A stretch of DNA of 30,422 nucleotides from JAEUOS01 sp031423955 (lineage in GTDB: Bacteria; Pseudomonadota; Gammaproteobacteria; Burkholderiales; JAEUOS01): NCBI GenBank assembly GCA_031423955.1, contig JANPGJ010000520.1:1-30422 (forward strand). The letters run 5' to 3'. Positions 1-7,584 of this stretch are shown here, piece by piece (the first letter of the stretch is position 1; each line of letters starts with the position of its first letter). The notes beneath the pieces were generated by a model. That model did no database searches. It was given only the letters and a program-made list of their open reading frames with translations, and had not been told where the DNA came from. A program made the translations under genes and the position numbers.

Positions 1-1
1 C

Positions 2-562
2 CTGCAGCAGTTCCTCAAGCTCGAGGCGGCGGACGGCAACAAGAAGCGCCTGATGGCCAATGGCGGGGTCGGCTCGCCCGGGCACCTGGCCGCGGCCTAT
101 CTTGAGTCATTGGCCGGGGTCAAGTTCACCCATGTGCCGTATCGCGGCGCCGGCCCGGGCATCATCGACGTGGTCGGCGGCCAGGTGCCCTACATCCTGT
201 CGACCTCGGCCGGCTTGCTGCCGCATATCCGCAGCGGCAAGTTGAAGGCGATCGCCGTGACCTCGCCCGAGCGCTCGCCCCTGATGCCGAATGTGCCGAC
301 GATCGCCGAGAGCGGTTTTCCCGGCTACGACATGGATACCTGGATCGCCATGTTCGTGCCGCGGGCCACGCCGACCGCGGTGGTCAAGCTGCTGCATGAG
401 GCGACACTGGAGGCACTGAAGTCGCCGCAGGTCAGGGAGCGCGTCGAATCGCAGGCCGGGCGCATCATTGGCGGCTCGCCCGAGCAACTCGATGCGCTGG
501 TGGCCGAAGACATCAAGCGCTACACCAAGATCGTGCGCGATTTCGGCATCAAGGCCGAATAG
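2..562 (+). CDS. Bug/TctC-family tripartite tricarboxylate transporter substrate-binding protein, 3' part
   Basis: The open frame runs in from the left window edge, so the signal peptide and roughly the first 140 residues of a normal ~325-residue protein are missing; 186 residues are visible. The family binds a small organic acid in the periplasm and, where partners exist, hands it to a TctA/TctB permease. The diagnostic family stretch THVPYRGAGPG, the segment LMPNVPTIAESGFPGYD and the closing DFGIKAE are all present. The C-terminal ending closely matches that of the Bug protein at 11691-12677. No permease gene is nearby; a glutathione S-transferase follows 75 nt downstream on the same strand. 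Substrate cannot be predicted. Confidence 0.93.
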   Translation: MQQFLKLEAADGNKKRLMANGGVGSPGHLAAAYLESLAGVKFTHVPYRGAGPGIIDVVGGQVPYILSTSAGLLPHIRSGKLKAIAVTSPERSPLMPNVPTIAESGFPGYDMDTWIAMFVPRATPTAVVKLLHEATLEALKSPQVRERVESQAGRIIGGSPEQLDALVAEDIKRYTKIVRDFGIKAE

Positions 563-637
563 CGAAAGCCGTAGCGCCTTGCTGCCAGCTGGTGCGTGCG
601 GAGTGTCGCTGTACATCGCAACAGGCGGGAGATCCGG

Positions 638-1264
638 ATGCTGAAAATTCTTGGACGCGCCAATTCATTCAATGTGCGCAAGGTGCTCTGGTTGTGCGAC
701 GAAATCGGCCTGCCGTTCGAGCGTGAAGACTACGGCCGCGGGTTCCGGCCGACCAATACGCCGGAGTTTCTCAAGCTCAACCCGACCGGACAGGTGCCCT
801 GTGTGATCGACGACGGCTTCGTGATGCGCGAGTCGCATGCGATCCTGCGCTACCTGGCGGCGAAGCACAACGCAATCGCCTTGTATCCGTCCGAGTTGCA
901 GCGGCGTCAGAGCATCGAAGCCTGGATGGACTGGGTTGCCTACGACGTCACGCATTCGATGCGCGGCGCCTTTCTTGGCGGGCAACTCAAAGAGCCGCCG
1001 TGGAATAACCCGTGGTTCGTTGAGCAGGGCCGACTGGACCTGACTGCGCAGATGAAGCTGCTTGATGAAGCGCTCGCCGCCAATGGTCCCTACGTGCTCG
1101 GCACCGAATTCAGCCTGGCCGACATACCGGTCGGGCTGGTGGTCAACCGCTGGTTTTCGCTCAAGGATGTCACGCGACCCGCATATCCGGCGCTGACCGC
1201 CTATTACGAACTGCTGACCGGGCGACCGGCGTACCGCGCCCACGGCCGCAACGGATTGCCCTGA
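638..1264 (+). CDS. Glutathione S-transferase family protein
   Basis: A 208-residue cytosolic GST. The thioredoxin-like N-terminal domain (about 1-80) has SFNVRK near residue 10, where the catalytic Ser/Tyr usually sits, then the cis-proline segment NPTGQVPCV and the glutathione-binding ES pair in RESHAILRYLA; an all-helical C-terminal domain follows (about 88-208). The start at 638 is preferred over an upstream in-frame start at 596 because it has a GGGAG ribosome-binding site 6 nt upstream and starts right before the first beta strand (MLKILGR). Such enzymes conjugate, isomerise or dehalogenate electrophiles. Its position after a Bug protein gene and before a TRAP transporter fits a catabolic or detoxifying role, but the substrate is unknown. 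Confidence 0.9.
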   Translation: MLKILGRANSFNVRKVLWLCDEIGLPFEREDYGRGFRPTNTPEFLKLNPTGQVPCVIDDGFVMRESHAILRYLAAKHNAIALYPSELQRRQSIEAWMDWVAYDVTHSMRGAFLGGQLKEPPWNNPWFVEQGRLDLTAQMKLLDEALAANGPYVLGTEFSLADIPVGLVVNRWFSLKDVTRPAYPALTAYYELLTGRPAYRAHGRNGLP

Positions 1265-1455
1265 CCAGGGCACGCGCCGTGGTGCAACGCTGCGCCACCC
1301 GAGTGCCGGCAGCAACGACAGGTCGGACCATCCCGTGCAATTGCAGTGTTGCGCAAAGCTCGCGAGGCGAGTAACTTTCCACAGGTGGCTGGGAATCGAT
1401 CCGGCAGCGCTCCGAATGCCAAGGCGGCAGGGGCATCACAAACAGAGGAGTCAGC

Positions 1456-2475
1456 ATGAAACGATTCGCGGCATGTGCTGCCATCGCACTGGGCCTGGCC
1501 GGCTTGGTCGCCGCCGGCGTGGCGCAGGCGCAACAAAAGCAACAATGGAAATTCGTCTCGATCATTCCGGCCGGCCAGGATGCGTTCATCGACCGCTTCA
1601 AGGAGTTGGCCGCCGAGATCACCAAGCGCACCAACGGTCAGGTCGAGGTGAGCTTCTATGCTGCCGGCGAATTGCCCTACAAGGCACCCGAGCACCTGCG
1701 CGTCACCGGCAAGGGGCTGGTTGAAATGTCGGAGGTGGTCGGCAGCATGGCCTTCGGCGATGCACCGGCGCTGCTGTTGGGCGACCTGCCTTTTCTGGCC
1801 TTGAACGATGCCGAGCGCAAGGTGGTGCGTGACATCACCTGGCCCGAGATCGCCGCCGCATTCCGCAAGCAGGGGGTCGAGCCGATCGGCGTCGGTGCCT
1901 ATCCGCCGCGCAACATCGTGATGCGCAACCCCATCAAGACGCTGGCCGATGTCAAGGGCATGAAGGTGCGCACCGCCGGCGGGCTTGAGGCGGAATACCT
2001 CAAGGTGTGGGGTGCCGCGCCCTCGTTCGTGGTGTGGGCGGAGACCTACCCGGCCGCGCAGCGCGGCATCGTCGATGGCGTGCTGACCGCCGCGGTGGCG
2101 ATCGAGACCTCGAAAATGTACGAGGTGGCGCCGTATTTCCTGAAGATCGACGGCCCGGTGGCGGCCTTCTACATCACCGTGAACCAGGCTGCCTGGAGCA
2201 AGCTCTCGCCGGATCAGCAGAAGACGGTGAAGGCGGTCGGCGACTGGTGGTCGGAGCGCTGGCAGAAGATGGTGGTTGAAGAGGCTGACAACGGCGCCAT
2301 CAAGCGCATGCTCGACAAAGGGCAGATCAAGAGCGTGGTGCAGGTGCCGGCCGGCACCCATATCGAAACCCGCAAGAGCCTGATCCCGATCTATCGCAGC
2401 TATGTCAAGGACAAGGTCGGGCCGGAAGGCAGCCAGGCGCTGGAACGCGCGCTCACCGCGCTGAAGCTGCAGTAA
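1456..2475 (+). CDS. TRAP transporter solute-binding protein, DctP family
   Basis: Periplasmic receptor of a tripartite ATP-independent transporter, 339 residues, the usual length. It has a signal peptide (basic MKRF, hydrophobic core, likely cleavage after VAQA at residue 25). Family features include the segment LADVKGMKVRTAGG, whose Arg172 corresponds to the conserved arginine that binds the substrate carboxylate, and AAQRGIVDGV further on. The start has a GAGGAG-like site (AGAGGAGTCAGC) just upstream. It is followed after 4 nt by the small permease gene and then by the large permease gene, so all three parts of one transporter are together. TRAP receptors of this type carry organic acids, including aromatic and 2-oxo acids; the actual ligand is not evident. 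Confidence 0.95.
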   Translation: MKRFAACAAIALGLAGLVAAGVAQAQQKQQWKFVSIIPAGQDAFIDRFKELAAEITKRTNGQVEVSFYAAGELPYKAPEHLRVTGKGLVEMSEVVGSMAFGDAPALLLGDLPFLALNDAERKVVRDITWPEIAAAFRKQGVEPIGVGAYPPRNIVMRNPIKTLADVKGMKVRTAGGLEAEYLKVWGAAPSFVVWAETYPAAQRGIVDGVLTAAVAIETSKMYEVAPYFLKIDGPVAAFYITVNQAAWSKLSPDQQKTVKAVGDWWSERWQKMVVEEADNGAIKRMLDKGQIKSVVQVPAGTHIETRKSLIPIYRSYVKDKVGPEGSQALERALTALKLQ

Positions 2476-2479
2476 GCGC

Positions 2480-2974
2480 GTGCGGTTTAGTGCTCTCGCA
2501 GCGCGCCTGAGCAGGCTCGGCGCGGCGGTCGGCGCGGCCGCGCTGACGGCGATGATCGTGCTGATCACCGTGCAGGTGATTTCGCGCCGCTTCATGGCCG
2601 CGCCGATGGTGGTGGCCGACGAGTTGTCGGGCTACCTGCTGGTGATCTGCACCTTTTCCGCGCTCGGATACGCGCTGTTGCACGGTGACCATATCCAGGT
2701 GACCCTGCTGACCGACCGTCTTTCCGCGGGCCTGCGCCGCTGGCTGGCGGTGCTGTGGTGCGTGATCGGCCTGCCTTTCGTGGCACTCCTGGTGTGGCGC
2801 ACCACCGATCTTGCGCTCGACAGTTTTCGCACCGGTTCATTCTCGGTGTCGGCGACCAACTTCGTGTTGTGGCCTTTCCAGGCCTTCATTCCACTCGGTT
2901 TCGCCGTGCTGTTCGTGCAAATGCTGGCGCAATTGCTGGAAGCGCTGCAACTGGCGTGGCGGGCGCCGCGATGA
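2480..2974 (+). CDS. TRAP transporter small permease, DctQ family
   Basis: Inner-membrane small subunit of the TRAP transporter, 164 residues, with four predicted membrane segments (about 15-37, 45-67, 88-108 and 128-150). The family motifs VQVISRRF after the first segment and ADELSGYLL at the start of the second are visible. The start is GTG, 4 nt after the binding-protein stop, and no clear Shine-Dalgarno is seen, which suggests translational coupling to the gene before it. The stop overlaps the start of the large permease gene in an ATGA junction. The subunit stabilises the large permease; no enzymatic role is expected. Confidence 0.92.
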   Translation: MRFSALAARLSRLGAAVGAAALTAMIVLITVQVISRRFMAAPMVVADELSGYLLVICTFSALGYALLHGDHIQVTLLTDRLSAGLRRWLAVLWCVIGLPFVALLVWRTTDLALDSFRTGSFSVSATNFVLWPFQAFIPLGFAVLFVQMLAQLLEALQLAWRAPR

Positions 2975-4266
2975 GCTGGGAATCGCTTGCCGCGATTTAC
3001 CTGGGCATCATGCTGGCGCTGTTGTTCGGCGGCGTGTGGATCGCGGTCAGCCTCGGGCTGGCCGGGGTGCTGGGCATCTGGCTGGTCAAGCCCGCGCTTC
3101 TGGGCGGCCTCGAATCGGTGGTCTGGAACACGGTCGACAATTTCGTCCTGACCGCGGTGCCGTTGTTCCTCTTCATGGGCACGGTGATCCTGCACGGCGG
3201 CATCAGTACGCGCTTTTACCGCAGCCTGGCGCTCTGGCTGAACCGCGTTCCCGGCGGCCTGGCGCAGACCAATATTCTCTCGTGCAGCGTGTTCTCGGCG
3301 CTGTGCGGTTCGAGCGTCGCCACGGCGGCGGCGGTCGGTGCGATCGCGATTCCTGAAATGCAGAAGCGCGGCTACGGCGTGCGCCCGATGACTGGCACGC
3401 TGGCGGCCGGCGGCACGCTTGGCATCCTGATCCCGCCGTCGATTCCATTCATCATCTATGGCTCGACGGTCGGCGAATCGGTCGGCAAGCTGTTTGTCGC
3501 GGGCATCATTCCGGGCCTGATGATGGCGGCGATCTTCATGCTGTTTCTCGGTGTCCAGGCCAAGATCGCGCCGCGCGATTTCCCGCCGCTGGACGAGGCG
3601 GTGGCCTGGAGCGCACGCCTGGCCGGCCTGCGCGACCTGGTGCCGGTGGTGCTCCTGATCGGCCTGGTGATGGGCGGCATCTACGCCGGCATCATGACGC
3701 CCACCGAGGCAGCCGGCGTCGGCGCCGCCGGGGCGGTGGTGGTGGTCGGCATGTATGGCGGCTTGACTGTGGAGGTGCTGCGGCGCAGCCTGCTCGACGC
3801 CTTGCGCACCAACGCGATGATCCTGTTGATCGTGATCGGCGCGCAGATCATGTCGTTCGCCCTGGTGTCGGCCGGCATCCCGCGCGCGCTGGTCGGCGCG
3901 ATCCAGGCCGCGCAACTGGCGCCCTATGTGGTGCTGGCGGTGGTGGTGCTGATGTACCTGGTGCTCGGTTGCCTGGTCGACGCCTTGTCACTGATGCTGC
4001 TCACCCTGCCGGTGGTGTTTCCGGTGATCAAGGCGGCCGGTTTCGATCCGATCTGGTTCGGCGTGGTGCTGGTGATTTTGCTGGAGATCGGCCTGGTCAC
4101 CCCGCCGGTCGGCATGAACCTGTTTGTCATCCAGGGCATGGCCAAAACGAGTTTGGGCGAGGTGGCCTGGGGTTCATTTCCCTATGTGATATTGATGCTC
4201 GGCGGCGTGCTGGCGCTGACCTTGTTTCCGGATATCGCGCTGTGGCTGCCGCGCAACATGTTCTAG
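2971..4266 (+). CDS. TRAP transporter large permease, DctM family
   Basis: The substrate- and sodium-translocating subunit, 431 residues, almost wholly hydrophobic with about a dozen membrane segments. Recognisable family segments include the early LFGGVWIAVSLGLAGVLGIW, SVATAAAVGAIAIPEM, the ILIPPSIPFIIYG loop and, near the end, GLVTPPVGMNLFVI. The frame is open further upstream, but ATG 2971 overlaps the DctQ stop (ATGA) and gives the normal length. It ends the TRAP operon; the next gene is convergent and stops 35 nt away. There is a 12-bp GCGCGATCGCGC palindrome in that gap but no T-run. Confidence 0.95.
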   Translation: MSWESLAAIYLGIMLALLFGGVWIAVSLGLAGVLGIWLVKPALLGGLESVVWNTVDNFVLTAVPLFLFMGTVILHGGISTRFYRSLALWLNRVPGGLAQTNILSCSVFSALCGSSVATAAAVGAIAIPEMQKRGYGVRPMTGTLAAGGTLGILIPPSIPFIIYGSTVGESVGKLFVAGIIPGLMMAAIFMLFLGVQAKIAPRDFPPLDEAVAWSARLAGLRDLVPVVLLIGLVMGGIYAGIMTPTEAAGVGAAGAVVVVGMYGGLTVEVLRRSLLDALRTNAMILLIVIGAQIMSFALVSAGIPRALVGAIQAAQLAPYVVLAVVVLMYLVLGCLVDALSLMLLTLPVVFPVIKAAGFDPIWFGVVLVILLEIGLVTPPVGMNLFVIQGMAKTSLGEVAWGSFPYVILMLGGVLALTLFPDIALWLPRNMF

Positions 4267-4301
4267 CAGCCTGTCTGCAAAGCGCGATCGCGCCACGCAC
4301 T

Positions 4302-5357
4302 TCAAACCGCCAGGCCGAGCCGGTACACCTTGTTGGCCGTGCCGCTGAATAGCGCCGATTTCTCGCTCGCCGAGCAGCCGGCGGCGATGCGCTTGAAGGC
4401 ATTCCACAAGACCTGATAGCTGCAGGTGCCCTTGTCGACCGGAAAATTGCTTTCGAACATCGAGCGTTCGGCGCCAAACGCGGCGATGCAGGTTTCGATA
4501 TAGGGCCGCCAGGCATCCGCCAGTTGTTCCGAGTTCGGCGGTTGCGCGCGCGCATGAAAGTCGAAACCGATGGTGTGCATGCCCAGGCCACCGAGCTTCA
4601 CATGCACGTTGCGGCAGCGCGCGAGTTCGCGAATCGCTGCGCTCCACTCTGCGAACACAGCGTCGCGCTGGCCCACATAAGGCCCGATGCCCAGCGGCCC
4701 GCCGACGTGATCGAGAATGATGGTGGTGTCAGGAAATGCCCGCGCAAGGTCGATGACCTCGTCGATTTGCGTGTGTACCAGCCAGGCGTCGAAGCTCAGG
4801 CCCAGCCGCGCCAGGCAGGCGAAACCTTCCCGAAATTTGCCGTCGAGCAGCAACTCCGGCGGCGGATTGGCGCTGGTCGCCTTGATGCCGGATGCATGCC
4901 AGGCGGAGCCCCTGCGGATGCCGCGAAAGCGGCCGCCCGCTACCGCCATGTGGGCTTCGAGCAGGGCACCGGCATGTGCTCCATATCGCAGGTCCACGTT
5001 GCCGACGATGCCGGCGCATGCGCGCGTCGCACCATAGGCACCGCTGGCACTCATCGCCGCGATGCCATTGACGAACTCGGTTTCGCCCAGCGACTTCATT
5101 TCCTCCGGCCCGTCGGCGCGGTACATGGCGCGGCATTCAAGAAACACGGTGGCGACGATGTTGTGGTCGCAGTCGAGGTCTTTCTGCAGGTCCGGAAACA
5201 GGTAGGGATTGCCCGCGTGGTCCCACAGGTGATGGTGCGGGTCGATGATGGGCAGGCCCGGTTCCAGCGGCTCTTCGCGGTGCAGGGCAAGCCAATCGGG
5301 CTTGAGCGCGATGAAATCGTTCGATATGCGGGATGGATCGATCGCGGCAGTAGTCAT
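4302..5357 (-). CDS. Amidohydrolase family 2 (PF04909-type) metal-dependent hydrolase, possible lactonase
   Basis: A 351-residue TIM-barrel hydrolase. The N-terminal metal motif DPHHHLW lies at residues 39-45; LDHVGGPLG and the C-terminal ESNFPVDK segment are typical of the PF04909 family, which includes 2-pyrone-4,6-dicarboxylate lactonase, L-fuconolactonase and ring-acid decarboxylases. The start at 5357 is chosen because an AGGAG lies 8 nt upstream; a second in-frame ATG at 5396 overlaps the stop of the preceding SMP-30 gene as ATGA, so coupling or a 13-residue longer form is possible. It is last in a minus-strand operon of dehydrogenase, lactonase and amidohydrolase, which suits lactone hydrolysis. 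The exact reaction is not determined. Confidence 0.88.
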   Translation of the reverse strand: MTTAAIDPSRISNDFIALKPDWLALHREEPLEPGLPIIDPHHHLWDHAGNPYLFPDLQKDLDCDHNIVATVFLECRAMYRADGPEEMKSLGETEFVNGIAAMSASGAYGATRACAGIVGNVDLRYGAHAGALLEAHMAVAGGRFRGIRRGSAWHASGIKATSANPPPELLLDGKFREGFACLARLGLSFDAWLVHTQIDEVIDLARAFPDTTIILDHVGGPLGIGPYVGQRDAVFAEWSAAIRELARCRNVHVKLGGLGMHTIGFDFHARAQPPNSEQLADAWRPYIETCIAAFGAERSMFESNFPVDKGTCSYQVLWNAFKRIAAGCSASEKSALFSGTANKVYRLGLAV

Positions 5358-5392
5358 CGGATTGGCTCCTGCGGGTGGGTTCGGCCTGTCGG

Positions 5393-6331
5393 TCATGCGT
5401 AGCCCACACCCTGCGTGTTGACGTACAGCGAATACACCGAGGTGCTGGCCGCCATGAACAGGCGGTTGCGATGCACGCCGCCAAAGCACAGGTTGGCGCA
5501 GCGTTCCGGCAGGTCGATGCGGCCGATCAGCTTGCCCGCCGGGTTGAACACATGCACGCCATCGAGGCCCGCCTGGCCCATGCCCCAGCCGCACCACAGG
5601 TTGCCGTAGACGTCGCAGCGAAAGCCGTCGGGCGTGCCGGGGCCGGCATCGATCAACACGCGCCGGTTGGCGAGCTTGCGACCGCCGATCACGTCATAGG
5701 CCAGGATCTTGCGCGGCACCGCGCGTGACTCGACCACATAGAGTAGCGTCTCGTCGGGCGAGAACGCCAGGCCGTTGGGCTGGTTGATGCCTTTGGCCGC
5801 GACCGTGATCGAACCTTTCGGGTCGATGCGATAGACGTTGAACGGCAGTTGCGGCGTGTCTTTTTCGCCTTCGTAGTAGCCGCCGATGCCGAATACCGGG
5901 TCGGTGAACCAGATCGAGCCGTCGGATTTCACCACCACGTCGTTCGGCGAATTGAAGCGCTTGCCCTGGTAGGCGTCGGCCAGCACGGTGATGCGCCCGT
6001 CATGCTCGGTGCGCGTCACCCGTCGCGTCAGGTGCTCGCAGGTGACGATGCGTCCCTGGCGGTCGCGGGTATTGCCATTGGCATTGCTGGACGGCTTGCG
6101 GAACACGCCGACGGCGCCGCTTTCCTCGTCCCAGCGATACATGCAGTTGCCCGGCACGTCGCTCCACACCAGGGTGCGCGAGTCGCCCAGCCACACCGGT
6201 CCTTCGGCCCAGCGCATGCCGGTGGCGATGCGCTCGACCTTGGCCAGCGCCAGGCGATAACGCTCGAACGCGGGGTCGAGCACGACGACCGAGGGGTCGG
6301 GGTAGCGCTGAGAGGGTTGCCAGTCGGACAT
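5393..6331 (-). CDS. SMP-30/gluconolactonase/LRE family lactonase
   Basis: A 312-residue six-bladed beta-propeller of the SMP-30/gluconolactonase family, which hydrolyses sugar and other lactones using one divalent metal. The expected metal ligands can be placed: Glu43 in WAEGPVW, Asn186 in QPNGLAFSPD and Asp235 in TPDGFRCD; NSPNDVVV (about 127-134) is the other family signature. The start at 6331 begins next to the first recognisable strand; an upstream in-frame start at 6415 adds 28 unconvincing residues. No strong Shine-Dalgarno is visible. It follows the SDR gene by 88 nt and its stop overlaps a possible start of the amidohydrolase gene, so the three are probably co-transcribed. Confidence 0.9.
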   Translation of the reverse strand: MSDWQPSQRYPDPSVVVLDPAFERYRLALAKVERIATGMRWAEGPVWLGDSRTLVWSDVPGNCMYRWDEESGAVGVFRKPSSNANGNTRDRQGRIVTCEHLTRRVTRTEHDGRITVLADAYQGKRFNSPNDVVVKSDGSIWFTDPVFGIGGYYEGEKDTPQLPFNVYRIDPKGSITVAAKGINQPNGLAFSPDETLLYVVESRAVPRKILAYDVIGGRKLANRRVLIDAGPGTPDGFRCDVYGNLWCGWGMGQAGLDGVHVFNPAGKLIGRIDLPERCANLCFGGVHRNRLFMAASTSVYSLYVNTQGVGYA

Positions 6332-6419
6332 GGATAGGGATCTCGTGAAAGTTGTCGGGCCTGCGGATCGCATTGCGATTATGCAGGCTTCGCGCGAATC
6401 CGGCCGGCCGGGCAACGCC

Positions 6420-7190
6420 TCAATGCATCACGAAGCCGCCGTTGACCGCCAGCAGCTGGCCGGTGACAAAGCGTGCCATGGCACTGAGCGCGAACACCAC
6501 CGCGCCGCCGACATCCTCCGGCGTCTGGTCGCGCTGCAGCGCGCGTTGATCGCGATACAGCCGGTGCCGATTTTCCGGAACATACTGGGTCGCCTCCACC
6601 AGGGTGAGCCCGGGGGCGATCGAATTGACGGTGATGCCGTCGCTGCCCAGTTCGCGCGCCAGCGAGCGTGTCATGGCCACGATCGCGCCCTTGCTCGCCA
6701 CATAGGCGAGCAGATTGGGCGCGCCCCACAGTGCCGTGTCCGACGCCAGGTTGATCACCGCGCCGCGGCCGCTGGCGGCGAGCGCCGGCGCGCAGGCGCG
6801 GGTCATCAGCCAGGTGCCGCGCACGTTCACCCGCATCACCCGGTCCCACACCTCCGGATCGAGCTCGAACGCGCTCTGCCCGCCGGAATTGGTGATCGCG
6901 CCGTTGTTCACCAGTCCGTCGAGCCCGCCCAGTGCCTGCCCGGCGGCGGCGGCGCAGGCGGTGATCGAGTCTGCGTCGTCAAGATCCAACGGCACTGCCT
7001 GCACGTCCAGCCCGCTGCTGCGCAGGTCGGCCGCCGATTGTTGGGCTGCGTCGGCCAGGATGTCGGCGATCACCACGCGGCCACCGTGCTGCGCGATGGT
7101 GCGGGCGAATTCGAGGCCCAGGCCGCGTGCGCCCCCGGTGACCAGAACCCGATGCCCCTCGAGCAGGGCGGTTGCGGAAGGAGTTTTCAT
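6420..7190 (-). CDS. Short-chain dehydrogenase/reductase (SDR, classical)
   Basis: A 256-residue NAD(P)-dependent oxidoreductase with a complete classical SDR set: cofactor motif TGGARGLG (18-25), NNG (95-97, a variant of NNAG), catalytic Ser150, Tyr163 and Lys167 in the YVASK motif, and the late SIAPG segment. Asp43 at the end of the second strand (VVIAD) suggests preference for NAD. It is first in the minus-strand operon and is transcribed away from the IclR gene across a shared AT-rich region; a 16-bp near-palindrome at 7214-7229 lies 24 nt upstream of its start. With the two lactonase-type hydrolases behind it, oxidation of a cyclic hemiacetal or alcohol to a lactone is a reasonable guess. 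Confidence 0.93.
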   Translation of the reverse strand: MKTPSATALLEGHRVLVTGGARGLGLEFARTIAQHGGRVVIADILADAAQQSAADLRSSGLDVQAVPLDLDDADSITACAAAAGQALGGLDGLVNNGAITNSGGQSAFELDPEVWDRVMRVNVRGTWLMTRACAPALAASGRGAVINLASDTALWGAPNLLAYVASKGAIVAMTRSLARELGSDGITVNSIAPGLTLVEATQYVPENRHRLYRDQRALQRDQTPEDVGGAVVFALSAMARFVTGQLLAVNGGFVMH

Positions 7191-7213
7191 GACATCTGCC
7201 GGTGAAGTGAGTT

Positions 7214-7229
7214 GTTCAATATATTAAAC
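7214..7229. promoter_or_regulatory. 16-bp near-perfect inverted repeat, candidate operator of the SDR operon
   Basis: GTTCAATATATTAAAC reads the same on both strands except for one mismatched pair (GTTY-AATATATT-RAAC). On the minus strand it contains a TAATAT that could be the -10 box of the SDR promoter, so a protein bound here would block that promoter. The adjacent divergent gene is an IclR regulator, a natural candidate to bind it. Binding is inferred, not shown. Confidence 0.45.
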
Positions 7230-7294
7230 GCAAGTTTGCTAAAAAACTATTTATCGCCTGACCATGCGGCCTGCCGATGCGTTGAAATAGATTT

Positions 7295-7311
7295 GGAATG
7301 CCATCGGAATG
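7295..7311. repeat. Direct repeat GGAATG spaced one helical turn apart
   Basis: GGAATG occurs at 7295-7300 and again at 7306-7311, an 11-bp period that places both copies on the same face of the helix, about 25 bp upstream of the -35 box at 7335. This is the layout expected of an activator site, but the repeat is short and may be chance. Confidence 0.3.
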
Positions 7312-7334
7312 GAAATATATCTCAAAAATAGTGC

Positions 7335-7363
7335 TTGACAAGTGTTTTTGGAGTTTTTAAGAT
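7335..7363 (+). promoter_or_regulatory. Sigma-70 promoter of the IclR/catabolic operon
   Basis: TTGACA (7335-7340), a spacer of exactly 17 nt, and TAAGAT (7358-7363) form a near-consensus sigma-70 promoter reading toward the IclR gene. Transcription would start near 7370, inside the palindrome CCATATATGG. It is the best promoter in the window and stands before a run of thirteen co-directional genes. Confidence 0.75.
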
Positions 7364-7366
7364 AAC

Positions 7367-7390
7367 CCATATATGGTTTATTGGTTTATT
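7367..7390. promoter_or_regulatory. Palindrome CCATATATGG plus tandem GGTTTATT repeat over the transcription start
   Basis: CCATATATGG (7367-7376) is a perfect 10-bp palindrome just after the -10 box. It runs into two tandem copies of GGTTTATT (7375-7382 and 7383-7390). A repressor bound here would cover the transcription start, as expected of an autoregulating IclR protein; this is inferred from position only. Confidence 0.4.
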
Positions 7391-7425
7391 AGTAAAACAA
7401 TTAATCCGAAGCGTCGAAGGTGAGC

Positions 7426-7584
7426 ATGATTCGAATTGCGATCGAGTGCTGCAAGTTGCCAGCCGCAGAGGCGGATGGTCGGCGCTGCAGTGCGTCGCGC
7501 CGGGCGCTGCATTGGCGTCGACCCCGCGACCGGCGCGTGCCCAGGCTTCGATCCGGCAACCTGCTGGCAGGCCTTCGGTGCTGA
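7426..7584 (+). CDS. Possible 52-residue leader ORF upstream of the IclR gene
   Basis: ATG 7426 has an AAGG ribosome-binding site 5 nt upstream, the best translation start in the leader, about 55 nt after the predicted transcription start. The frame runs 52 codons and ends with a TGA that overlaps the IclR ATG as TGATG (7582-7586), the arrangement of translationally coupled genes. The predicted peptide is rich in arginine and resembles no family I know. It may be a real leader peptide that sets IclR translation, or a chance frame in a long 5' leader. In another frame the same stretch ends in a signal-peptide-like ARAQA. Confidence 0.35.
   Translation: MIRIAIECCKLPAAEADGRRCSASRRALHWRRPRDRRVPRLRSGNLLAGLRC

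Noticed and set aside
1204..2595. Long minus-strand frame of 463 codons opposite the TRAP binding protein
   Set aside because: It is arginine- and histidine-rich and matches no family; high GC in third positions of the real + gene creates it. The same holds for 2632-3915 (-), 8272-9945 (-), 12431-14134 (-) and 19030-21315 (-).
4282..4293. Palindrome GCGCGATCGCGC between convergent TRAP and amidohydrolase genes as terminator
   Set aside because: No loop of suitable size and no T-run on either side; such GC-rich palindromes are frequent by chance here.
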